From the NCBI GenBank assembly GCA_015143295.1, contig CM026561.1, positions 44,334,875 through 44,398,874 of the forward strand: a stretch of 64,000 nt of DNA. The letters are read 5' to 3'. The position numbers and the translations under genes were made by a program. Under the pieces are notes generated by a model. The model was not told the DNA's origin. It was given only the letters and a program-made list of their open reading frames with translations, and made no database searches. This stretch comes from Tetracentron sinense (lineage: Eukaryota; Streptophyta; Magnoliopsida; Trochodendrales; Trochodendraceae). Shown here one piece after another: positions 32,736-41,312 of this stretch (position 1 is the stretch's first letter; each line of letters begins with the position of its first letter).

Positions 32736-33212
32736 AGGTACTTATTCTTATTTGCCAATGGAAGGCCCTGTTTGGTGGGTCAGCTATAATTGCAGAAGCA
32801 GAAGCTATTCGGGAAGGAGTTCTTTTAATAGTGTTTAACCAGTGGCACCAAACTCTAGTCGAATCTGACTCAAAGAAGTTGGTGGACTATCTAACAGGCA
32901 TATCCTCGGCGACTCATTCTGATTCTCAGCCCATATTGGAAGACATTCTTTTTCTGGTTCAGCGTCACAGACATATTGAGTTCTCCTTTGTTAACAGGGA
33001 AGCGAATTCCATGGCTCATGATTTGGCTAATCGTGCTCTGAATATTAGTCTGAGGAGATCCTAAGTGCTTGTGGGTTCCCAGTCTAATAGCATGCAAGTT
33101 TCTTTTTTAGATGTTCCTCTTTCTTAGCTGCAATGAAGTTCTCTCTTACCAAAAAAAAACAAAAAAGTACAAACAATTAAAATAGTTTTTTAAGAAATTT
33201 AAAATTTAAAAT
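32736..33212 (+). pseudogene. LINE RNase H-like 3' end, copy 1
   Basis: The open frame encodes an RNase H-fold segment (RVT_3 type): ALFGGSAIIAEAEAIREGVL, then ESDSKKLVDYLTG with a conserved acidic residue, and NREANSMAHDLANRAL. It is followed by a 3'UTR with GAAGTTCTCTCTTACC and a poly-A tail (33150-33158), the usual end of plant L1-type LINEs. 5'-truncated, so no catalytic set is complete. Confidence 0.8.
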
Positions 33213-33776
33213 TTGGTGAGTCAATATCTTCCTAGTGGCATCGCAGCAGGAACTGGTCTTGTGTTGCGAAACCATCAGGTACTTATTCTTATTCGCCAAT
33301 GGAAGGCCCTATTTGGTGGGTCAACTATAATTGTAGAAGCAAAAACTATTCGGGAAGGAGTTCTTTTAATAGTGTCTAACCAGTGGCACCAAACTCTGGT
33401 CGAATCTGACTCAAAGGAGTTGGTGGACTATCTAACAGGCATATCCTCAGTGACTCATTCTAATTCTCAGACCATATTGGAAGACATCCTTTTTCTGGTT
33501 CAGCGTCACAGACATATTGAGTTCTCCTTTGTTAACAGGGAAGCGAATTCCATGGCTCATGATTTGGCTCATTGTGCTCTGAATATTAGTCTGAGGAGAT
33601 CCTAAGTGCTTGTGGGTTCCCAATCTAATAGCGTGCAAGTTTCTTTTTCAGAAGTTCCTCTTTCTTAGCTGTAATGAAGTTCTCTCTTACCGAAAAAAAA
33701 AAAGTACAAACAATTAAAATAGTTTTTAAAAAAATTTAAAATTTAAAATTTGGTGAGTCAATATCTTCCCCCCCTC
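33213..33776 (+). pseudogene. LINE RNase H-like 3' end, copy 2 (tandem duplicate)
   Basis: The sequence from AGGTACTTATTC at 32736 recurs at 33277, a period of 541 bp. It includes the RNase H frame, the 3'UTR, the poly-A tail and the flank TTGGTGAGTCAATATCTTCC. Copy 2 extends 64 bp further 5' (SGIAAGTGLVLRNHQ, the first hairpin of the fold). Because the duplicated unit includes flanking DNA beyond the tail, the pair arose by duplication after insertion, not by two insertions. Confidence 0.82.
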
Positions 33777-34140
33777 TTGTTGGCATTATCATTCTTATGA
33801 GATCATACTTAGAGTTGGACATGCATATCCTTGGATATACCCTATCCTTGACCAACCCTCTGTTTGGCTTTATCATTTCTTGTGAGATCGTAACTTATGA
33901 TCTTTAAGATTGCCTGTACTTGTGAACTTTCAGATACCTGTATGTATGAGAAAATTCGATCATGCAAGACATATGTTTGCATATAGTCCTTGTGGACAAC
34001 ATGGTAGACATAGGAAACCCTTAAACATCAAGACATACTTATGGAGTTTCATTCATAGCAATAGCTTGCAAATACTTAGGTCTTATGCATCAAATTCATC
34101 AAGAAACATACTTTTCATCTTACTTTTCTTAAAGAAATCA
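33777..34140. other. Gene-free stretch
   Basis: Contains a weak internal repeat (TTGGCATTATCATTC near 33780 and TTGGCTTTATCATTT near 33865, each followed by GTGAGATC/ATGAGATC). No gene. Confidence 0.4.
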
Positions 34141-34640
34141 TAACAACGATAGATAGTAGAGTGTATCTACCTTTCAAGATCGATTCCGTGCGATCTAATG
34201 CTTTAGAAAGCTTGTGGAAGCGAGAACCGGATTCCAACTTTAATCTTAGCACAACCCTAGAAAACCCTAGCTTTGTCTCTTCTTTCTTCTCTCAAAAATT
34301 TTCTTAGAACTTGGTAAAATCTAACCCTAAGCAAATGCCTCAATTTATAGAGTTTGAGATTGCCAAAACCCCAAAAAAACTTTCAAAAATATCATAAAAG
34401 CATAAAGTAGGTTGGCCAAGCATAGAACACTAAAAAGGGGTCGATCGGCCTTGAGAGTGGTTGAGCGGTGGCCTAGGGGTCAACCGGTCCCCTGCACCCC
34501 TTTTGGAAAAATCCTCCATACATTTAGTGCGATAATGCGGTTGACCGGACCTTGGAGGGGTCAACCAGTTGCCTAGCGGTTGACCGGTCATATAAGCGGT
34601 CGACTGGTATGGTTTGGTTTTACCCACTTGGCCTGTTTTT
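34141..34640 (-). mobile_element. Minus-strand LTR fragment with GGTCAACCGGT cluster
   Basis: On the minus strand, a cluster of GGTTGACCGG/GGTCAACCGG motifs (34438-34613) is followed by TATAAATT (34342-34349). A leader then leads to AGGTAGATACACTCTACTA, which matches the solo LTR at 1315-1333. It is therefore a related LTR in the opposite orientation. Ends not found. Confidence 0.65.
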
Positions 34641-34840
34641 CACACTTTAAACTCTTAGAGTATTTTTATACTCCTTTACCTTGGATCTTAACACATATAT
34701 AACATACATAATTGAATACAAAACATTAAATATCATTAACATACACGGAAAATGATACATAGAAGAGTTCTGGGATTCTACATAGAGAATGGAAGAGAAT
34801 GAGTTTAATGAGAGGTTGATGCATGCGAAGAGGGAATTCG
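34641..34840. other. Spacer between LTR pieces
   Basis: AT-rich, with no gene. It may belong to the flanking LTR fragment. Confidence 0.3.
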
Positions 34841-34973
34841 TGTAGAGACCCAAATTTAATCTCATGCCATGAGGCTAAAATGGTTAAATTAAATATACAT
34901 TGTGTGTTTTTTGGTAACTAAAATCTTTGGAATGTTTATAATGGTTCTAATGAAGAAATGTGAAAAATAGGGA
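34841..34973 (+). mobile_element. 5' end fragment of an LTR
   Basis: Starts TGTAGAGACCCAAATTT, very like the starts of the solo LTRs at 248 and 53223. It is cut off at about 34973 where duplicated block copy B begins. Confidence 0.6.
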
Positions 34974-35410
34974 AAACACATCCCTTTCACTGAACTTATA
35001 AGCACATCTACCACTTTTATCTTACACCCCTTTCTCATGGGCAATGATAATAGACAACAGATAAACAATTTATTAATAAAAATTAAGAAGGATTCTTTTC
35101 CAATCCCCCGGGTGATGAGTCCTCAAGAGCTCCAGTCCCAAGCCAATCACTAACCGTACTAATGTAGGTAAATGATGTCTATAACAAACAAAAAAGGGCC
35201 TAAAGGTATTTAATTTCTTAGGAAAGGAAAATTTTAAATATTATATTCCATTAATTTTTCTTATTTGTGTAATTAATAAGAATAAGCATGAAATAGCTCT
35301 AGAATGGGGGGGGGGGTTAAAAAGAGGCTCTATGTTTCTTACATCTAAGGTACTATGGGCAATGAAGAATGCCCCTTCACAATAAACATTTTCTACTGTT
35401 TTAGCTAAGT

Positions 35411-35849
35411 ACATATTGTAATGACCCCAAGCCCCCACCATGGACATATATAGTGGGACTTTGGGCCCGTTTCATTTCTTAAAACCTGCTCAAACTCATA
35501 CATGTAAGGCAATGCTAAACACGAGTCTCCAAAATTACAATAATAAAATTTGATATATATAACTCAAACCATCTTGCACAACTGTAATATGTCTAACATA
35601 ATCCATCATAAACGGGAAAGTTCAAAACCACCAATAGAAGTAAGACAGTCTAAGCAACATCTTGAAAAGAACCCAAGTCTATTGCAATCCTTTCAAAATG
35701 TAAAACAATGCCTAATAGTATGAACATCTATCTAACTCTCGAGCTTCCTCAACCAGAGGCTCCTTCTTCTTCTTTCTCGACATATAACTCCTCAATCCAC
35801 GGCTCCGTCGTGTGCTCTTGCTCTAAACCTGCCGACAATAACAAGTCGA
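35411..35849 (-). mobile_element. Inverted LTR fragment flanked by a 40-bp duplication
   Basis: On the minus strand it runs from GTCGACTTGTTATTGTCG to GGGGTCATTACA. It matches the last 400 bp of the solo LTR at 53223-55263 (GTCGACCTGTTATTGTCG...GGGGTCATTACA). It sits between two copies of a block of about 40 bp (CCTTCAC(A/T)ATAAACATTTTC..., at 35372 and 35850), much longer than a 5-bp integrase duplication. Confidence 0.75.
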
Positions 35850-36295
35850 CCTTCACTATAAACATTTTCTACTATTTGAGCAAGGTACATATAATGAGAA
35901 AAAAATGAAAGATAAAAGATAAAAAAAAAGAAGAGAATCTATTGTCATCATACGTACTAGAAGGTGGGTTGCAAATAGGACACCTGGCAAGCTTTGGAGG
36001 TGTGTGTGTATCGTCCAACGGCATGCTATCACCTCTTCAGCTAAATGTCTTCCACAATGTCAGAATTTGTTGCCTTTGTTGTGTTCAAGGAATTGCCACA
36101 TCTCTCTTGGGTGTTGTCACAACCACAATTACACTTATATTATGTGATTACTCCTTAATTTTGATTAAATAAGGGTATTATTTTATAGGGTGTTGTCACA
36201 ACCACAACCACAAGTTATGATGTTATCCATAACAACTTACATCATGACCATCACTATGAAAGGGGCTTAATGAGATTTTGGAAAAGGCATTTGAT

Positions 36296-36622
36296 CACTA
36301 TTTTCATAACCGGATAGGGCATCGAACCGGTAGAGTGGCCAGTTCCTGGTTCCACCGGTTCAATCAGTTCAATCGGTTCGGTTCGACAATGTATTTTTTG
36401 TAAAAAAACAATTATTTTTTTTCATTTTTCCCCTATCTTTCCTGGTTCTAACCAATTCTAGTTAGTTCTGACTAGTTCTCAACCGGTTCTACCACCGGTT
36501 TTGACAGGTAATTAAGAAATTCTAGTTTTTTTTTTTTTTTTGGGGGGGGGGAACTGGCAAGGGGACCGGTTCCCATTTTTTCCCGTTTAGCTGGCCGGTC
36601 CGGTCCAATTTTGATAATAGTG
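36296..36622. mobile_element. hAT-type MITE, 327 bp, 8-bp TSD
   Basis: The ends CACTATTTTCATAACCGG and CCAATTTTGATAATAGTG are inverted. They are flanked by the perfect duplication CATTTGAT (36288-36295 and 36623-36630). Empty sites with a single CATTTGATAGTGA are present at 37947 (same block) and 23187 (copy A). Subterminal repeats are ACCGGTTC/GAACCGGT. No transposase. Confidence 0.93.
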
Positions 36623-36940
36623 CATTTGATAGTGATTCTAAATCTGACGGTTAGAAAATCTGGTCAATGCAGTTGATTAAATGTTATGGCCCACGTAGGG
36701 GCACCTCAAGTTCAAAATTCATTGACTTATGCATTGTTAATTGGGTCAAGGGTTTGAGGATATTATTTCATTTTTTCGCTCTAAACACATTTATAATTGG
36801 GTCAGGTTAGGGTTGGGCTTTTCAAAACTGATGGCTCATTTACCTTGTTAATTTTATAATGAATCCCATAATTAACTTATTTTATTTATATATATATATA
36901 TAGATAAGCAATAATTTATTAAGAGATTAATTTGAAGTTG

Positions 36941-37103
36941 GAGCTTTGCTTCACGGTGTTGGAGCGAGGATCCTCTTTTTACACTATGGTCGTGGTATGT
37001 TTGTAATTAATGAAAGCGGCTAAGGCAATTTTGCAATACATCAAATTACAAGATTGCCACTGTGATAGTGTAAAAAGGAGAGCTCCGCTCAACACAGCTC
37101 CTC
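36941..37103. mobile_element. Palindromic hairpin MITE (family H), copy 2
   Basis: GAGCTTTGCTTCAC...CTCTTTTTACACTAT pairs with ATAGTGTAAAAAGGAGAGCT...; the inner TTTGTAATTA and AAATTACAAG also pair. Sister copies at 23248, 38271 and 46640. Confidence 0.7.
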
Positions 37104-38195
37104 TTTGTATTTAAATTGTTTTATCAAAACATTAATTTAATATGCTTTCAGAAAGCCTAGTTGAAGAGCCTAAGATGTAGGAGCATCTTCTTCTCCTTTT
37201 GGAATTCCCCAACTGCAAGCATGCAGGTGCGAATATGATGCAGGGACATAGGTCTCATCCTACTCTAAGAATAGGAGCGCTCATCCAAACATGCCTACAA
37301 TATACTTTACACTTTTACTATAAGAAACACCTCTTGTAATTAGTGAAAAAAGCAATTATAAACTATTAAAAATATGAGATTACTATTCGAAACTTCTTAC
37401 TAAAGTAAAAAATATATATGTCTACAAACTCTTCAAATCAATGGAAAAAAGTATGATTTTATCCTCACCTCACCTTGGCTTGAGCTCTTTGAATCTCCAC
37501 TCTCTTCTCTTTACTATATAGCCTTTCCTTCTTCTCTAAGGTTTTGTTTCGAAAACTCTAATTTTATTTAATATATTGTGTTTTCGAATGAATAAGTAAA
37601 AAAATGCCTTTTTCCATGACTCGAACGATTCAACAAAAATTGCTCGTGTCGATTAGGTCACGCTGGTTCGGACTGTTTTAACTGAGTCACTCCGATTTTG
37701 ATAATCAACCAATTAAAGGGTCAACTCAACCCATTAAAGTTACCGAGTCCTGGGTTAACCGATTTGAGTCACAAGTCCAGTCTGAGTTTTAAAACATTAT
37801 GTCCAACTGTTGTAAAACCAAGAATTAATCTGCAAAACATTTACACGTAACAATGTATTTGTAAACTAGGAAGAACCTAACAACTAATATGCGAAAACTC
37901 TTATCTATATTAACATTAAAGGGGCACGATGAGACTTTGGAGAAGACATTTGATAGTGATTTTAAATCTAACGGGTAGAAATATATAATCAATGCAGTTG
38001 ATTAAATGTTATGGCCCATCTAGGGGGCAGGTCAAGTTCTAAATCCGCTGATCTCTTCACAATTAATTGGGTCAAGGGTTTGGGGATATTATTTCGGTTT
38101 TTTGTTCTAGACACATTTATAATTGGGTCAGATTAGGGTTGGGTTTTTCAAAACTGATAGTTAATATATTATAATGAATCCTATAATTAATTAAT

Positions 38196-38240
<45 letters not shown>

Positions 38241-38270
38241 ATAATTTATTAAGAGATTAATTTTGAGCCC

Positions 38271-38438
38271 GAGCTTTGCTTCACGACATTGGAGCAAAGC
38301 TCCCCTTTTTACACTATGGCCCGTAGTATGTTTGTAATTACTTAAAGAGGTTGGGGTAATTTTGCAATACATCAAATTACAAGATTGCCACCGAGATAGA
38401 GTTAAAAGAGGAGCTCCGCTCAACGTCGTGCGCTCCTC
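38271..38438. mobile_element. Palindromic hairpin MITE (family H), copy 3
   Basis: Same structure as 36941-37103: GGAGCAAAGCTCC then CTTTTTACACTATGG on the left, and an inverse arm ending GAGCTCCGCTC on the right. Confidence 0.7.
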
Positions 38439-39930
38439 CTTGTATTTAAATTGTTTTATTAAAATATTAATTTAAATCTAAAATTTGGTAGTTAAACGTC
38501 ACTAGAATTTAGAAATAGCTAATTTAATTACTATAAGTTTCTTACCAAAAAAATTTACTATAAGTTACCTAAACGGGTTAGATGGGTGGGTTTGAGTTCT
38601 TTATTGGGTTGGGTTCTGATCTGCCTTTTAACCCAATCATAAACCGATTGGATTCGGATTTGAGGACGTAGCCACCCCTAGGCCCACCAGCAATCAATGG
38701 TTGGATGCTCTCCTTCAACTACCTTTATGAGGTCCCACGCACAAGAGTGTGGATTAGCAACAGCTCCTCTTGTAGCCTTCGGGCTACAACAGACATGATA
38801 TTGGTCTACCACTCTATCTTAATAATAAATGGGGCAGTGATTATCCTACCACGCATTTGACTATGTAATCAAATACTGTTTCCATGTGTCCCTTCTAACA
38901 CCCCTTTAACCATGGTTAAGCTTAAGAAAATCAGGATGAATTTTGTTTTTTTTTCTTTTTAAAAACTAAGGTTAAACTACAAATTACTTAACCTTAAGAG
39001 TGAGTGAAATTTTAACCAAAGTTGATGAGTTTGAGGGGGGCATAGACCAATGAGGACAACACATTTGACTACATAGTCAAATGCGGCGATAAGTTAAACA
39101 TTTCCCATAATAAAAAAATTCAAAAGAGAATAATTAAAAAATTTTGAGGAGGCGTTTTGATATGACGTTTATATCAGCAATTTTGGTCCTGCAATCGAAA
39201 TTTAGAAAATTTTGATTTCCTTACTAAAACTTTGGAATTTTTATTTATTTATTAAATAAAATAATCACCTCCTCAGTTGGTGACGCTAGAACGGGCATCT
39301 TAGCTCCTCTTTTCTTGCCATGTGTCCCTCCTTTAACTATGATTAAAATTCAATCACTCCTAAGTTTCACTCATCTACTCTTGGGTTTTAGAAGAAAACA
39401 AAAAGGTTAATAAAAGTTAACCGAAGTTCATGGCAGTTAGAAAGGGCTGCTTTGTGAGAGCGAGGATCAATAGTTCGCTCCTTGCCGGTGGAACAAACTA
39501 TTGCTCATTATATATTTTCAACATATTTTATGAAATCTAATCCAAAATTTTGAAATATTTCAGTTTTATTAAAATTCAATATTATATATATATATATATA
39601 AATTCTAAAATTTTCAATATTTCACGAAATATCAATAAAATTTTTGAAAATTTTCAGAATTTTTAGCTATTTTATTAAAAAATAACTAAAAATATTTAAA
39701 AATAAAATTCAAAAATTTCAAACAGAATTCTGAAATTTCGGTACAAAATTCTAGGGATTTCGATTTTTTGAAAACGGAAACCGAAATTTCGTGAAATCTT
39801 ACTGGTAATATGAATCTTGGGGAAAAGCCATTTCCTTTTTAAAAAAAACTTACTAGGTGGACCAATAGCATGACTACTGTAGCTCTTTGGCTACAGTAGG
39901 AGAAGTTGCTAATCCACATTCAGAATTTAG

Positions 39931-40289
39931 CAATTGAATGCAGATACATCCCGAGAGCATTAACGTAGAAAATTTCCATGGAGAATAAGTGCAGATGACA
40001 TATGTTGACCGATCCTTTACATTTATTGACCGATCCTTTACATTTATTTATAAGGATAATGCTAGCCCCACTTTCCTCGATCTCAATATCCCCTCATTTA
40101 AATAAAAAAACAAATTAAAGCTTACGAACCCAACAAAAAAACTTATGAACCCTACAGAAAGTTTGACATTTTCTTTTGTCCTATTTATCTATATATCTAT
40201 AGGACTCTGGTACTGAGACCCCGCAAAGGGCCGAAACCACATCGAGACCGTGCTTGTAAGAAGGGAGCCCCACATGATGCAGAGCTCCG
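39931..40289 (+). other. Distal upstream region of the P450 gene
   Basis: Non-coding. It contains a 21-bp tandem repeat (TTGACCGATCCTTTACATTTA near 39995-40052). From about 40240 it reads AAGGGAGCCCCACATGATGCAGAGCTCCGC, matching the right arm of the family H MITE near 46745-46768. Confidence 0.6.
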
Positions 40290-40369
40290 CTTGATATATA
40301 AACTGTATTTATATTGTTACATTTCCACACTAATTCGGTAGAGCATTTGCCTCTACACAAAAACTAATC
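40290..40369 (+). promoter_or_regulatory. Core promoter and 5'UTR of CYP716, TATA box in MITE-like DNA
   Basis: ATATATAAACT at 40293-40303 is the best TATA box, 66 bp before ATG 40370. The sequence from GCAGAGCTCCGC through TGATATATAAACT (40278-40303) matches the end of the family H MITE and its flank at 46758-46783 (TGATATTTAAACT). The TATA box thus seems to have come from, or next to, that element. The transcription start is not known. Confidence 0.5.
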
Positions 40370-41312
40370 ATGGAAGCCTTCAAAACTGCTCTTACATTTC
40401 TCCTAGTGATCATCTCTGTTGCAGCTTCCTACTACCTTAGACGCAAACGCTGTGAAACCAAGCTGCCCCCTGGGAGCTTTGGATGGCCGTTCGTCGGAGA
40501 AACTTTTGCTGCCTTCGCCGCAAACCGTAACGGAACGCCCAACAGTTTTATCGTAGAGAGAACGCAAAGATATGACAATCGATTAATCTTCAAGACATCG
40601 TTGATTGGAGATTCAGTGGTCATTCTCTGTGGTGCAGCAGGAAACAAGTTCTTATTCTCTAATGAGAACAAGCTGGTCACTTCTTGGTGGCCAAAGTCTC
40701 TCCAGAACCTCTTCCGGCTATGTATTCTCACTGCTGTGGGGGACGAGGCAAAGCGATTGCGTAGGATGATCATGACCTTCCTAAACCCGGAAGCTCTACA
40801 GAGGTACGTTGGGACCTTTGATAGCGTCACCCAGCTTCATTTACAGAACGAGTGGGATGGTAAAGAGATGGTGGAAAGTTACCCGCTTGTAAAGAAATAC
40901 ACCTTTGAGTTGGCATGTCGATTGTTCGTGAGTGTACAAGACCGCGAACAAATGTCCAGGCTCTCACGCCATTTCAATATAATACTAGATGGGGTTATAG
41001 CAATACCTCTCAACTTCCCCGGCACGCGCTATTACCTTGCGGCGAGAGCGGCCCGTGCAATCAGAGAGGAGCTTCAGCTTATTATCAATGGAAGAAGATT
41101 GGTGGATAAAGCTCTAGGGACGCCAACTCAAGACCTTCTTTCTCATCTCCTCATGGCTACCGACGAGAATGGCCGTTTTATGACTGACGACGAAATCGTA
41201 AATAATATACTGGTTTTACTTTTCGCCGGCCACAATACCTCCAGCTGTGCCGTAACAATGCTTATGAAGTATCTCGCAGAATTCCCTGACGTCTATGATA
41301 AGGTCTTGAAAG
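40370..41312 (+). CDS. CYP716 exon 1 (314 codons plus 1 base)
   Basis: From ATG 40370 to the first base of the Glu315 codon, before donor GTAACA. Covers the anchor, the A-to-J helices and the I-helix. Translation beyond the donor hits a stop after GNN, which is why splicing is needed here. Confidence 0.93.

Larger units (their letters stand above)
34974..39930. repeat. Duplicated block, copy B
   Basis: Collinear with copy A (22450-24825 plus 26041-26640), and at its left end with copy C (63640-64000). It contains an inverted LTR fragment (35411-35849), a hAT MITE (36296-36622) and an internal duplication: 36264-37140 is repeated, without the hAT element, at about 37918-38474. (TA)n runs lie at 36889-36902 and 38204-38239. 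At 38820-39105 is the foldback piece CATTTGAC...GTCAAATG, also seen at 24558-24797. No coding sequence. Confidence 0.7.

Noticed and set aside
37381..37920. A gene or CRISPR-like array in the AT-rich interior of copy B
   Set aside because: No regular direct repeats and no open coding frame. CRISPR arrays are not expected in a plant nuclear genome.
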